DNA of 64,000 bases from Azomonas macrocytogenes. GTDB lineage: Bacteria; Pseudomonadota; Gammaproteobacteria; Pseudomonadales; Pseudomonadaceae. The first letter of the stretch is position 1. The number at the start of each line of letters is the position of its first letter. The DNA lies in assembly GCF_014191985.1 (NCBI RefSeq), contig NZ_JACHXI010000002.1, positions 186,001 through 250,000 of the forward strand, given 5' to 3'. This document shows, in pieces, positions 39,378-49,450 of the stretch. A program made the position numbers and the translations under genes. The notes under the pieces were generated by a model. It did not search any database and had not been told where the DNA came from. It was given only the letters and a program-made list of their open reading frames with translations.

Positions 39378-41201
39378 TCAAACTGAATCAGAACGACTCA
39401 TACTATCGATAGCTGTTCTGCGCAGAAAACCGGCTATCGCTTCTGCACCACGCAGCCCGCTTTGACCTGGCTCGACCTGCCCTAACGTATCGAAAAGATA
39501 GGTACGCTGGCGGTGCTCGAACTCTTGCTGCAAATGGATCGCTTCACGAATCGCAGAATCAATGTCATTTACGCTGGATACTACCGGCCCAAGATGCCAG
39601 AAGCGGTAATGTGGATCCTGCTGCCAGCAAATATTACGCGGATCGAGGAACACACAAGGTCGGGGCCGGACGATGAACTCGACTACCTGGCTGCTGACAT
39701 CCCCAAGATAGATATCCGCGCTTCTGGTGTAAGTCATATCCACACAATGCTCACTACCCAGATCGATACGTAGATGTGGATAGTGCCGGTATTCCTCGAA
39801 GGCCTGATATTTTGCAGAAGTTGGAGCATCGAACAAACGTATATGCGGTGCAAAAATTAGGTTATAAGCGGTGCTTCTGGCAAAATGGTCAAGCACCTGG
39901 CGACCAATGAGATGCCAGGAAGAAAGATCTTCCGCAAAATGCGGGTTGTAGAGAATGGTTGGGCGATCATTGCCAAAAAATCGCACTTTCTCGGCATCGT
40001 AAGCCAAATCAAATTTAGCATAAATACCAGAAATAAAATTCCCAGGCCTTATATGGCCTAGCTCCAGCAAACGCCGAGCCTGCTTTTCCCCCGGCAGCAG
40101 AAGAAAGTCATACAGAGCTGTTTCCGCAGCAAATCCCACTGCCCGATCACCCGCACCATGCTCTGTTCCGATCAATTTCAATCCATTCGGGCAAATTTTA
40201 CGCAAGTAGATTGAAGTTCGTTCCGGAATGACAATCACATCGAATCCAGAAAAATATAGTTGATTCGCCCGAAGAATTTTTCGCTTGCTGCCAACGGCTC
40301 CATCTTTGTTGCGACGGCGAACCATCCATGGAACATAAAGCGTATCGAAACGAACGGACACGGGCTCCGCTCTATTTTTTCGAAGCAGATTCTGCACAAA
40401 CAGGATATTGCGACGCGGGCCGGCAATATGTACATCCATTTCCGGATAACGCTTCGCCAAAGATATGGCGATAGGCAATGAATGAAAAATCTGGTGAGTT
40501 TGCGCGTTATAGGGAAAACAGATCCGAGGCCGGGCTAATCTGCCCCGCCTCTTGTTATGTTTACCCTTGGCACTTAGCCAACGCTGCAATCTGTCTTTGT
40601 GAAGTGCATTGACATCAAGCCTGGACAAGCGTGTTAGCACGAAAGCAACGATATAGCCGAGCAGTGCAAGCAACTGCCCTGTGTCGATCAACATTTCCAG
40701 CAGAGGATGAACATCTACAGGGCCATCCAAGAACCCGTCCTGGATGATCCAGGCAACATGCGAAGCCAATTGAGCAACCACACCAACCCACAAGACACCG
40801 AAGGCAGTTCGCTCGGTCGAGTAAAAACGGATACACACGAAAATGGGAATCGTAGCCGCGATCCAGATAGAAATAATGAGGCGATAATCGACATAGCCAA
40901 GCTTGTCCACTGCAGTCTCGCAAGACCAGATCATCAGCATGCCCAGACAGCCCAACAACCAACGCGTGCGCAGTTGTTGATAGCTCCATCCGGCAACAGC
41001 CTGAAATCCTGCAAAGGCCAGCCCTAACGATGCAACCAGATCACTGGATATTTCGACTGGAGAAGTTTCTTGCCATACTGGAGTGTTGCCAACAAGCTGT
41101 ACGATGATCGTGGCAAGTGCATAAAACAAGGCACCGGACAGCAACCATTGCTCCAATGACAACGGCCACCACACTCGAGTACTTCGATTGCCCTGAGTCA
41201 T
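39378..41201 (-). CDS. Six-TM domain fused to CDP-glycerol glycerophosphotransferase-like domain
   Basis: 607 residues. The N-terminal 195 contain six predicted membrane helices (about 14-35, 52-75, 81-96, 107-126, 132-155, 167-190). From about 225 the soluble part resembles TagB/TagF enzymes: 'GTEHGAGDR' at 345-353 takes the place of the catalytic HG motif region, 'PHIRLFD' at 452-458 the RxHP region, and 'GDVSSQVVEF' at 500-509 the 'TDYSS' nucleotide-binding motif. Teichoic acid polymerases are rare in Gram-negatives, where similar domains occur in capsule synthesis. No tag or capsule cluster is adjacent. A glycosyl- or glycerol-phosphate transfer role in the envelope is inferred. Confidence 0.7.
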   Translation of the reverse strand: MTQGNRSTRVWWPLSLEQWLLSGALFYALATIIVQLVGNTPVWQETSPVEISSDLVASLGLAFAGFQAVAGWSYQQLRTRWLLGCLGMLMIWSCETAVDKLGYVDYRLIISIWIAATIPIFVCIRFYSTERTAFGVLWVGVVAQLASHVAWIIQDGFLDGPVDVHPLLEMLIDTGQLLALLGYIVAFVLTRLSRLDVNALHKDRLQRWLSAKGKHNKRRGRLARPRICFPYNAQTHQIFHSLPIAISLAKRYPEMDVHIAGPRRNILFVQNLLRKNRAEPVSVRFDTLYVPWMVRRRNKDGAVGSKRKILRANQLYFSGFDVIVIPERTSIYLRKICPNGLKLIGTEHGAGDRAVGFAAETALYDFLLLPGEKQARRLLELGHIRPGNFISGIYAKFDLAYDAEKVRFFGNDRPTILYNPHFAEDLSSWHLIGRQVLDHFARSTAYNLIFAPHIRLFDAPTSAKYQAFEEYRHYPHLRIDLGSEHCVDMTYTRSADIYLGDVSSQVVEFIVRPRPCVFLDPRNICWQQDPHYRFWHLGPVVSSVNDIDSAIREAIHLQQEFEHRQRTYLFDTLGQVEPGQSGLRGAEAIAGFLRRTAIDSMSRSDSV

Positions 41202-41678
41202 TGCAAATTCTCTTTACAAAGGATGTAGGCATTTTTTTCACTGCAGCTTAAGACGAGCTTAAGTAAGTGGCCGATTCTTTTGCTGATTGCGGAATTCACC
41301 GAAACATCGCCGAAACATTTGAAATACTGTTTCAGGCTGACATATTCAGCTGAATATCGTATAAAATTATTGACTGAATAGTCAGGTGTACTCTTCTTCG
41401 AAGAGGTAGCGGGAAATAAACTCTTACGATTTCAAGAATGGTATTTATACGATTCGATGCTAGAAGCACTTATTGCCTGCGATTACCATCATGGCACGTC
41501 ATGAAAAGTTGTGTTGTTAAGCCGTCCGTTTCTATCTGTCTACGCTTCCTGCTGCAACTACCTGCTGAGTATTCGCCACCGCAGCAATCTATCTAGCTGC
41601 TGCCGTTTGTTGTGTCTGTAAGCGCTGATATGGCTTGGTATTGCTGCCCCAATCAACGAAATCCGATTTCCAGATTTC
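41202..41678. promoter_or_regulatory. Repeat-rich 477-bp divergent control region
   Basis: Between the fusion gene and SulP. It contains AGCTTAAG twice at an 11-bp step (41245-41252 and 41256-41263), CCGAAACAT twice at an 11-bp step (41299-41307 and 41310-41318), GAAACA/TGTTTC arms (41312-41317 and 41328-41333), a perfect 16-bp palindrome ATATTCAGCTGAATAT (41342-41357), and TGACT-GAAT-AGTCA (41371-41384). This density of dyads and phased repeats suggests operators for one or more regulators; none is identified. The 41390-41678 part shows nothing clear. Confidence 0.5.
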
Positions 41679-43214
41679 ATGGCATCTTCACTGATCGAAG
41701 ATCATTTGGCCTTGGGATTTTCCGTGCTCGAAACAATAAAACAACAATGGTTCTCCAATCTGCCCGCAGACCTGCTTTCCGGCCTGGTCGTTGCGCTGGC
41801 GCTGATCCCGGAAGCGATTACCTTTTCGATCATGGCTGGAGTCGATCCTAAGGTAGGCTTGTATGCATCTTTCTGTATCGCCGTAACGATCGCTTTCGCC
41901 GGAGGTCGCCCAGCCATGATTTCAGCTGCTACCGCAGCCATGGCAATCCTGATGTCTCCTCTGGTCAAAGATTACGGACTGCAATACCTGCTTGCAGCCA
42001 GCCTCCTCTGCGGTGTATTGCAGATTATCGGAGGCTTTCTACATCTGGGATCGCTGATGCGCTTCATCTCGCGCTCGGTAGTGACCGGTTTTGCCAATGC
42101 CTTGGCCATTCTGATCTTTATGGCGCAATTGCCGGAATTGACTGGTGTAACCTGGCATGTGCATGCCATGACCGTTGCCGGTCTTGGCATTATCTATCTA
42201 TTTCCCCATATCCCGGTAATTGGCAAGGTCATTCCTTCGCCATTGATATGTATTTTCCTCCTGACAGCAGCATCCATGACGCTGCATCTCGGGGAGATCC
42301 GTACGGTTGGAGATATGGGCAAACTACCGAATGCTCCGCCCATATTTATTTGGCCCGATGTCCCACTGACATTGGAAACGCTGAAGATAATCCTGCCCTA
42401 CTCCTGCGCTCTTGCCGCAGTCGGCCTGCTCGAGTCGTTGATGAGTGCAGCGGTTGTCGAAGAACTAACGGATATAGCCAGCAACAGGAATCGGGAATGC
42501 AAGGGGCAAGGGCTGGCCAATATCGTTTCCAGCCTGTTCGGCGGCATGGCCGGATGCGGCATGATCGGCCAATCGATAGTCAATGTGAAATCCGGTGGCA
42601 GAACCCGTCTTTCCACCCTGACAGCGGGAATAATGCTACTGGTGCTGGTGATCTTTTTCAGTGATTGGGTCAGGCAGATCCCGATGGCTGCCTTGGTCTC
42701 CGTGATGATCATGGTTTCCATTGGTACCTTCGGCTGGGATTCGCTACGCAATTTCAGGCGCTATCCATGCTCAAGCAATGTCGTAATGCTGGCCACAGTC
42801 ATCACCGTCCTCGTTACGCACAATCTCGCGTACGGCGTGCTTACTGGAGTACTTCTGGCAGCAATATTTTTTGCCAACAAGGTTAGTCATTACCTGCATA
42901 TCCATTCGGAGCCGAATGTAACTGAGAATGAACGTACCTATCGAGTGGTCGGCCAGGTCTTTTTCGGTTCATCGGAAAAATTCGTCAATGCCTTCGATTT
43001 CAATGAGGCCCTTGCCAAGGTAAATATCAACTTAAGCAAGGCTCACTTCTGGGATATCAGTGCAGTAGCCGCCCTGGACAAAACGATTATCAAGTTTCGT
43101 CGTGAAGGAGCAACAGTTGAGATACAGGGAATGAACGAACTCACTGCAACAATTGTCCACAAACATGGCGCGCACATCAGGCTGGATGCTACCGATGAAA
43201 TTACGGGTCGCTGA
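41679..43214 (+). CDS. SulP-family anion transporter with STAS domain
   Basis: 511 residues. About 12-14 membrane helices up to 390, followed by a cytosolic STAS domain (about 410-505, '[19 protein letters not shown]'). '[27 protein letters not shown]' is a typical N-terminal SulP motif. Members carry sulfate, bicarbonate or other anions; pairing with a UspA gene 15 bases on recurs in bacteria and has been linked to bicarbonate uptake, but the substrate here is open. Ribosome site before the ATG is not obvious. Confidence 0.9.
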   Translation: MASSLIEDHLALGFSVLETIKQQWFSNLPADLLSGLVVALALIPEAITFSIMAGVDPKVGLYASFCIAVTIAFAGGRPAMISAATAAMAILMSPLVKDYGLQYLLAASLLCGVLQIIGGFLHLGSLMRFISRSVVTGFANALAILIFMAQLPELTGVTWHVHAMTVAGLGIIYLFPHIPVIGKVIPSPLICIFLLTAASMTLHLGEIRTVGDMGKLPNAPPIFIWPDVPLTLETLKIILPYSCALAAVGLLESLMSAAVVEELTDIASNRNRECKGQGLANIVSSLFGGMAGCGMIGQSIVNVKSGGRTRLSTLTAGIMLLVLVIFFSDWVRQIPMAALVSVMIMVSIGTFGWDSLRNFRRYPCSSNVVMLATVITVLVTHNLAYGVLTGVLLAAIFFANKVSHYLHIHSEPNVTENERTYRVVGQVFFGSSEKFVNAFDFNEALAKVNINLSKAHFWDISAVAALDKTIIKFRREGATVEIQGMNELTATIVHKHGAHIRLDATDEITGR

Positions 43215-43229
43215 ACAAGGAGAAGTGAA

Positions 43230-44078
43230 ATGTCCCGAGTTCTGGCCTGTATCGACGGATCACAAGCATCCAGAGGCATTTGCGATGGAGCCGCATGGGC
43301 TAGCCAGCGATTGAACGCACCGCTGCTCCTGCTGCATATACTGGAACGCAAGCAGCACCTTGACGGTAACTTGAGCGGCAGCATTGGGATCGGTAGCCGA
43401 GAGCATCTGCTAGCTCAACTGGTGGCTCTGGACGAGAAGCACAACCGGCTTGCGCTGGAACAAGGTTGCCAGATCCTGGAAACGGCACGGCAACGAGCGC
43501 AGGCCTGCGGAGCTGTATCTGTCGAGAATCGCCAACGCCACGGCAACCTGCTCCAAACGATCAATGAGCTGCAAGAACAAAGCCTTATGCTGGTTCTCGG
43601 TAAACAAGGCGAAGACTCCGAAGCCATGGGTCAACCTATAGGAAGCCAGCTCGAACCCATCATCAGAGCCTCAAGTCGTCCGCTCCTGATCACGCCTCCC
43701 CTATTTAAAGCACCGCGACAAGCAATGATAGCTTTCGACGGTAGCGAAACCCTGTGTAGGAATCTCGGAAAACCGGCGTTACCTGACCTGCTTCGGGGGT
43801 TGCCGGTTCATCTGGTCTTGGTAGGCAATGCCTCGACAGAACTCAAAAAACGGCTGGAATGGGCTTGCGCACTCTTGTTGGAAAGGGGGCTCGAAGCAAA
43901 GGCCGTCATATGTCCCGGAGAAGTCGAGCAGACACTACTTGCCTATCAAACCGAAAATCGATTGGATCTGGTTGTGATGGGTGCTTATGGGCGCTCATGG
44001 ATCCGGCACTTTTTAGTCGGCAGCATCACTACCAATATGCTCCAGCACTTCGAAACGCCATTATTACTCTTGCGCTGA
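43230..44078 (+). CDS. Tandem-domain universal stress protein
   Basis: 282 residues, two UspA folds. The second has the ATP-binding signature G-x2-G-x9-G-S ('GAYGRSWIRHFLVGS' at 251-265). The first has a similar but looser 'GKQGEDSEAMGQPIGS'. AAGGAG precedes the ATG by eight bases. Transcribed with the SulP gene (gap 15 bases), so it may sense ATP or stress and gate the transporter; this is inference from gene linkage. Confidence 0.88.
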   Translation: MSRVLACIDGSQASRGICDGAAWASQRLNAPLLLLHILERKQHLDGNLSGSIGIGSREHLLAQLVALDEKHNRLALEQGCQILETARQRAQACGAVSVENRQRHGNLLQTINELQEQSLMLVLGKQGEDSEAMGQPIGSQLEPIIRASSRPLLITPPLFKAPRQAMIAFDGSETLCRNLGKPALPDLLRGLPVHLVLVGNASTELKKRLEWACALLLERGLEAKAVICPGEVEQTLLAYQTENRLDLVVMGAYGRSWIRHFLVGSITTNMLQHFETPLLLLR

Positions 44079-44255
44079 TGTCAAAGACAATTGGCGATTT
44101 TCTCTTGGAAAGACTGGCTGTAATCCCCCATACATTCTGGCAAACATATAAAAAAACAGCCGCGTAATATTTCGTTTCTTCTTGAGCCATATGTAATCAC
44201 CATACCAATATTCGTAGAATCAAAAGCTGGTGTATTGGCCAGTGAGCCTTAAAAA

Positions 44256-45287
44256 ATGCCTGAAAACACCCCAAAGTACGCTGAAAACACGATAGCTATA
44301 AATCGCCCCACGCGGCCTGCGGTGTGCCGCCGGTTCTCCGTGGCCCCGATGTTGGATTGGACTGACCGTCACTGTCGTTTTTTCTTGCGTCAATTATCCA
44401 GACAAACCCTGCTGTATACGGAGATGATCACTACTGGCGCACTATTGCATGGTGATACCGCTCGCTTTCTGCGTCATGACGAAATCGAGCATCCTTTGGC
44501 ACTACAGCTGGGCGGCAGCGTGCCAGCAGAGCTGGCGGCCTGTGTACGGTTAGCTGAAATCGCCGGTTATGATGAAGTGAATCTCAATGTTGGCTGTCCC
44601 AGCGACCGAGTGCAAAACAACATGATCGGCGCATGCTTGATGAGGCATCCGGCTGTGGTGGTCGATTGCATAAAAGCTATGCGCGATGCAGCGACCATTG
44701 AGATAACAGTGAAACACCGCATCGGTATCGATGGCCGGGAAAGTTATGCCGAACTTTGTGATTTCGTTGGACAAATAAGTGAAGCTGGCTGCCGCAGCTT
44801 CACGGTTCATGCCCGGATCGCAATTCTCGAAGGCTTATCGCCCAAGAAAAACCGCGAAATTCCACCACTTCAATATGACATGGCTGCTCGCTTGAAGCAG
44901 GATTTTCCTGGCCTGGAAATTATTCTGAACGGCGGCATAAAAACTCTGGAAGAGTGCCTGATTCATCTGGAAACATTCGACGGGGTAATGGTTGGGCGCG
45001 AGGCCTATCAAAATTCTTACCTGCTGGCGCAGGTTGACCAGCAACTTTTCGGATCCGAAAAGCCAGTCGTCAGTCGGGCCAGTGCCTTGCAAGCAATGCG
45101 TCCTTACATTGCCAAGCACCTTGCCGAGGGTGGCGCCCTGCACCATATAACCCGGCATATATTAGGATTGGCCCAAGGCTTCCCTGGGGCCAGACGTTTT
45201 CGCCAATTGCTTTCCGTAGATGTATACAAAACACAGGAGCCACTAGCCTTATTCGACCAGGCAATCGGATTACTGGAAGGACATTAA
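44256..45287 (+). CDS. dusA: tRNA-dihydrouridine(20/20a) synthase DusA
   Basis: 343 residues, a TIM-barrel FMN enzyme. 'FSVAPMLDWTDRHCR' near 27-41 and the catalytic C114 in 'NLNVGCPSDRVQNN' define the DusA class, as does 'ARIAILEGLSPKKNREIPPL' region. Reduces U20/U20a in the D-loop of tRNA. The ribosome site is weak. Neighbouring tal, STAS protein, RssB, mlaA and queF are in the order I recall for Pseudomonas. Confidence 0.95.
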   Translation: MPENTPKYAENTIAINRPTRPAVCRRFSVAPMLDWTDRHCRFFLRQLSRQTLLYTEMITTGALLHGDTARFLRHDEIEHPLALQLGGSVPAELAACVRLAEIAGYDEVNLNVGCPSDRVQNNMIGACLMRHPAVVVDCIKAMRDAATIEITVKHRIGIDGRESYAELCDFVGQISEAGCRSFTVHARIAILEGLSPKKNREIPPLQYDMAARLKQDFPGLEIILNGGIKTLEECLIHLETFDGVMVGREAYQNSYLLAQVDQQLFGSEKPVVSRASALQAMRPYIAKHLAEGGALHHITRHILGLAQGFPGARRFRQLLSVDVYKTQEPLALFDQAIGLLEGH

Positions 45288-45417
45288 AATCGGTTTGCCA
45301 ACAAAGGAACAGCCAGAACATTGCGCAATCGAAATTCGGTCAACCGGGCCACCCTATTGAAAGGTAAACCGTGCTCGGCCAAGGCTATGATCACTTAAAA
45401 GAAGGCACAGCACTCCC

Positions 45418-46344
45418 ATGACTTCCAAGCTGGATCAACTCAAGCAATACACCATTGTCGTTGCCGATACCGGTGACCTGGATGCCATTGGTCGCCTGAA
45501 ACCAGTAGATGCCACAACCAATCCATCCTTGCTGCTCAAGGCCGCCACCCTACCCCGTTATACCAGTTACCTCAAGGAAGCCATGAGCCGTGCGCAAGGC
45601 GATATCGACCTGGCTTGCGATCTTTTTGCGGTGTCAGTAGGACAGGAAATTCTCAAGCTGATTCCTGGACGAATTTCCACCGAAGTCGACGCACGCCTGT
45701 CTTTCGATACCAATGCAACACGTCAGCGCGCCGAGCGATTGATCGGCTTCTATGAACAGGCAGGAATTGGCCGCGACCGGGTTCTGATCAAGATCGCTTC
45801 GACCTGGGAAGGTATTCGTGCTGCCGAACAGTTAGAAAAGTCCGGGATTCAAACCAATCTCACGCTATTGTTTTCCTTTTCTCAGGCAATTGCCTGCGCA
45901 GATGCCGGAGCCTATTTGATCTCCCCGTTCGTTGGCCGAATCTATGACTGGTACAAGAAAAGCGAAGGTCGAGATTATGCTGGAGCCGAAGATCCAGGAG
46001 TCAAATCTGTAGCTCGTATCTATCATTATTACAAGGCGCATGATTACCGAACGGTCGTAATGGGTGCCAGCTTCCGCAATCTTGGTCAGATCGAGGCCCT
46101 GGCCGGATGTGATCGCTTGACTATCAGTCCGGAATTATTAAGCCAACTGAATACGGAACAGGGTGCACTACAACGCAATTTATCTCCTGGCGAACCGAGT
46201 GAGCCAAGAGTATCTCTGAACGAAAGCACTTTTCGCTGGAGGATGAACGAGGACGCCATGGCAACCGAAAAACTGGCTGAGGGTATTCGCCAATTTGCCC
46301 ATGATCAGGAAAAACTCGAAATACTGCTCAAAGGGTGTATCTGA
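45418..46344 (+). CDS. tal: Transaldolase
   Basis: 308 residues, subfamily TalB. Schiff-base lysine K125 in '[10 protein letters not shown]', Asp in '[10 protein letters not shown]' and 'QTNLTLLFS' are present. Pentose phosphate pathway: exchanges C3 units between sedoheptulose-7-P and glyceraldehyde-3-P. Its stop TGA abuts the stop of the converging STAS gene (TGATCA shared at 46342-46347), leaving no room for a terminator between them. Confidence 0.97.
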   Translation: MTSKLDQLKQYTIVVADTGDLDAIGRLKPVDATTNPSLLLKAATLPRYTSYLKEAMSRAQGDIDLACDLFAVSVGQEILKLIPGRISTEVDARLSFDTNATRQRAERLIGFYEQAGIGRDRVLIKIASTWEGIRAAEQLEKSGIQTNLTLLFSFSQAIACADAGAYLISPFVGRIYDWYKKSEGRDYAGAEDPGVKSVARIYHYYKAHDYRTVVMGASFRNLGQIEALAGCDRLTISPELLSQLNTEQGALQRNLSPGEPSEPRVSLNESTFRWRMNEDAMATEKLAEGIRQFAHDQEKLEILLKGCI

Positions 46345-46827
46345 TCAGGTACGCTCCAGTGCACTGACGAGATCACGAAAAGCTTCACGATTGGATTCGT
46401 TGAGGCTCATCAATATCTGATGGGCTTCTATTACCTTAGCCTTTACCACTTCTTCGGATTGATCCTGAGTAGGCAGATCGCTCAGGGCTTCCGGCCGCGG
46501 AAGCGGTTGATCAACGATATTGAACACTTGATCGAATCCCATGGAATTGAGCAAACGAGTAACGTCAGGATGTGTAGTTACCAGCGTAGGTAGCAGTCCG
46601 ACTTTCTGCCGGGAAAGAATCGACAACTTGGCCAGCAACCCCAAGGTCGTGCTATCAATACTACGCGTTTCGGTTAAATCGATAACGATGGAAGAGAAGT
46701 TCAAGGCAGAAAAGATTTTTTCGATTGTCGCATCCAGTGCTGAACAGAGAGTCAGGCGTATCTCGCCGATAAATTTCAGTACGAAAGTACCGTTCCACTC
46801 GGCAAACTGGATTTTACCAGTACTCAT
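46345..46827 (-). CDS. rssC: STAS-domain anti-anti-sigma factor-like protein (RssC type)
   Basis: 160 residues. STAS domain (about 5-105) with 'RSIDSTTLGLLAK' carrying the likely phospho-serine S59; then a helical tail of about 45 residues. In Pseudomonas the equivalent gene, PA2797, lies beside the RssB response regulator, which has a PP2C domain; the pair is thought to act on RpoS control by partner switching. Its first four bases overlap the end of rssB. Function is from family and order; not tested. Confidence 0.75.
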   Translation of the reverse strand: MSTGKIQFAEWNGTFVLKFIGEIRLTLCSALDATIEKIFSALNFSSIVIDLTETRSIDSTTLGLLAKLSILSRQKVGLLPTLVTTHPDVTRLLNSMGFDQVFNIVDQPLPRPEALSDLPTQDQSEEVVKAKVIEAHQILMSLNESNREAFRDLVSALERT

Positions 46828-48008
46828 GCAAGGTTCCTGCTCAACACCAGCAAGGCAATATCATCAGGCATATCCTTCAAACCATCCAGACCCAATACCT
46901 GACGCAACCCATCAAGCGTACCGTTTGCTCCGACAACCAGGCCAGGCAACGCAGACTCTTTATCTTTGAGTGTATCTCCAGGTAAAAGATCCAAAATGCC
47001 ATCGGACAACAAAGTAAGGCTAAAGGAGTCTGGCATGTTCAGTTGGTGATCGCTATAGGTGGCCTCCTTGAACAAGCCAACCGGCAAACCACGGCCTTCA
47101 AGATAATGTGCGACACCATCGGCATACAGTACAGGCATCGGCAGATGTCCGCCGATACTGTAGTGCAACAAATTTTGTTCCAGATCGATCACTCCGCCCA
47201 GCATGGTGACGTGCTTACCCAGATTACAATTGATCAGGCCCCGATTGATATGATCGAGTACTTCGGAAGGCTTGAATTCGGGAAGGACGCCATTGCGCCG
47301 CGACTCGTAAAGCAAGCGAGTCGTCATGAATTTCAGCAAGACCGTGATGAAGGCAGAAGAAGCGCCATGCCCCGAAACGTCAGCAAGATAGAAAGCTATT
47401 CGTCGCTCATCGATACGAAAGTAGTCGACAAAGTCACCAGATAAATAGAGAGAAGGGATGATCTGGTGAGCGAAGTGCAGGCCGTCGGTAACCCAAGGTG
47501 TTTCCGGCAGCATGTTCATCTGAATCTGCCGCCCGGCATCCTGATCTTCCTGAAGAAGATGCAGGCTGGCTTGCAAGTCACGATTGGCTGCTTCCAGTTG
47601 TTCGCGGTAACGTCGGTTTTCCAGACGAAGCTGGCAGCGATCCAGAGCACGGCGTACCGAATGCTCCAGAACCGCCAGATCCTCAATCGGCTTGATCAAG
47701 TAATCGGCCGCTCCCAAGCGCAAAGCCTCCACGGCATCGGTCATGACGCCTGCACCGGATACAACTATTACTGGAATATCGCTACGACGTTCACTCAGCA
47801 GGCAGATCAACTCCAACCCATCCATCTGCGGCATACGCAGATCGCAGATGATCAAATCGGGATGCTCGCTTTCATACAATTCAAGGCCGCGAGCTCCACT
47901 ACCAGCCTGCAGGACTCGAAAACCGCTATCTTCGAGATAAGCTGCAAGGCTGGCACGGACCACATCATCGTCGTCTATGATCAACAGCGTGGCATGTGGC
48001 TTGGACAT
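46824..48008 (-). CDS. rssB: Response regulator with PP2C-type phosphatase output (RssB type)
   Basis: 394 residues. Receiver domain (1-125) with D12, D13, phospho-acceptor D56, S84 and K106. A helical linker (about 125-170) joins a PP2C/SpoIIE-like domain, which begins 'QIQMNMLPETPW', holds 'YLADVSGHGASSAF' as metal site and ends 'LPDDIALLVL'. It would dephosphorylate the STAS partner encoded next, with which it overlaps by four bases. Matches the Pseudomonas RssB layout, which differs from E. coli RssB by an active-looking phosphatase. Confidence 0.85.
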   Translation of the reverse strand: MSKPHATLLIIDDDDVVRASLAAYLEDSGFRVLQAGSGARGLELYESEHPDLIICDLRMPQMDGLELICLLSERRSDIPVIVVSGAGVMTDAVEALRLGAADYLIKPIEDLAVLEHSVRRALDRCQLRLENRRYREQLEAANRDLQASLHLLQEDQDAGRQIQMNMLPETPWVTDGLHFAHQIIPSLYLSGDFVDYFRIDERRIAFYLADVSGHGASSAFITVLLKFMTTRLLYESRRNGVLPEFKPSEVLDHINRGLINCNLGKHVTMLGGVIDLEQNLLHYSIGGHLPMPVLYADGVAHYLEGRGLPVGLFKEATYSDHQLNMPDSFSLTLLSDGILDLLPGDTLKDKESALPGLVVGANGTLDGLRQVLGLDGLKDMPDDIALLVLSRNLA

Positions 48009-48522
48009 GTTTCTACCAGGCGAGACGCGCCATGATATTGGCAGATATCGTCCCGGAAAATGCCGGGCGACTCGTTACAAGGCGCAGACGGTACTCCCAT
48101 ACGTGAGACGTTTCAAGCACGCTTCCGGCACGCAGAAGCGTCTTGCATAACCTATGGGAGAAGATAAACCAGTACAAGAGGAAGGAAAAGAAAAGAGCTT
48201 GAATGATCATAACCACACCGAAAAACGTGGCTTCAATCCGGGTACAGGTGGAAATACGGGAAAAACCGCCGTCCCGCAATAGACAAGAGATGCAGACACT
48301 CTGTATTGATTTTTTCGTCAGCGGCCTGCAAACCGACGAGTAGGCAAACATACGGATTGCCTACTCCCATCAGGAATTAAGTGGGCTGGATGCCGCAGCG
48401 CAAGCAGTTTGGATCATCCAGCTTGACGATAGCAGGCAGTGTCTAGGATTGAACATTCTCGCAATCCACTGAAGGCCAAACGACCGTTTGCAGCTTATCC
48501 CCTCCCCTGTTTCCACATTTCT
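48009..48522. other. 514-bp gap, only a hairpin seen
   Basis: Upstream of rssB and downstream of mlaA. It contains an 8-bp inverted repeat GCTGGATG (48385-48392) and CATCCAGC (48415-48422) but no terminator T run. A minus-strand frame (48013-48351) has a Cys/Ser/Arg-rich product and no ribosome site. Nothing else is recognised. Confidence 0.4.
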
Positions 48523-49224
48523 TTAGAAATCGTCTTCTACCTGGCCGTCTTTGCTGAGGAACTCTCGATTCTGGAGATAGGCATTACGAATGAAAACGTA
48601 TCTATCGCCTGTAATCAATTTTTCTTTGGAAAGCAGATTCGCACGGGTATCTACCACCTGACCGACAAACAGCGTGGCGTTGACAGCAGTATTATCTATG
48701 TAGGGGTATGGTTGCATGAATATGTCGGGAATCTGGCCAACACCATCACGCACAGTGCTTGGACCAAAAAAAGGCAGTACAAGATAAGGCCCGCTGTTGA
48801 GGCCCCATACGGCCAGTGTCTGGCCAAAGTCTTCTTCGTGTCGTTGCAACCCCATTGGCGTCGCGACATCAACCAGTCCCAACACACCAAAAGTACTGTT
48901 GAACAACACCCTGCTGGTATCGGAGCCTGCGTCCTCGACCTTTCCCTGCAGTAAGTTGTTTACCAGATTCACGCCATCGCCCATGTTGAGGTAAGCGTTG
49001 TGAACCCCCGTCTGGATGAACTCTGGTGTGTATTCCTTGTAGGTTTCAGCAACCGGTTTGAGTGCCCAGCGATCCAAGGCATCATTAAACCTGAACATTG
49101 TACGGTTGAAGCCTTCCCATGGATCGTCGCCTTCAGCTGCCAGCAGCGATCCCGATCCCATCATGGCTACCGCGAGCGGTATGGCCTTGACAGCATCCAA
49201 CCATTTTATCCCTAGCTTGAGCAT
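48523..49224 (-). CDS. mlaA: MlaA (VacJ)-like outer-membrane lipid asymmetry protein
   Basis: 233 residues, from the ATG after AGGAG. 'DPWEGFNRTMFRFNDALDRWALKPVAETYKEYTP' region at about 35-68 is the family core. Removes misplaced phospholipids from the outer leaflet and passes them to MlaC. E. coli MlaA is a lipoprotein; here the signal peptide lacks a cysteine lipobox, so it would be cleaved by signal peptidase I or stay anchored. 'GLQRHEEDFGQTLAVWG' is conserved. Position between rssB and the DUF4404 gene follows the Pseudomonas order. Confidence 0.92.
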   Translation of the reverse strand: MLKLGIKWLDAVKAIPLAVAMMGSGSLLAAEGDDPWEGFNRTMFRFNDALDRWALKPVAETYKEYTPEFIQTGVHNAYLNMGDGVNLVNNLLQGKVEDAGSDTSRVLFNSTFGVLGLVDVATPMGLQRHEEDFGQTLAVWGLNSGPYLVLPFFGPSTVRDGVGQIPDIFMQPYPYIDNTAVNATLFVGQVVDTRANLLSKEKLITGDRYVFIRNAYLQNREFLSKDGQVEDDF

Positions 49225-49450
49225 TAAAGACTCCTGTAACAATCCAGTAAGGACGGCCTTGCCGCCAATTGACGAGTGATTATATAGCCATGCAAGGCTT
49301 ATTCAAAAATCATGCACACAAGTAACGCGTATCGCCAGTAAAAATATTTATCTATACAGAGCAATAAATTGCAATGACAGGTTTAACCTCTTTCCAGGTT
49401 TTTTGTCCAACTCTTCGTAACCTGCCATCAAAAAGCATGAGGAAAAAAAC

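Noticed and set aside
48013-48351. 112-codon frame in the gap upstream of rssB
   Set aside because: Cys/Ser/Arg-rich, no ribosome site and no recognisable family; treated as non-coding.
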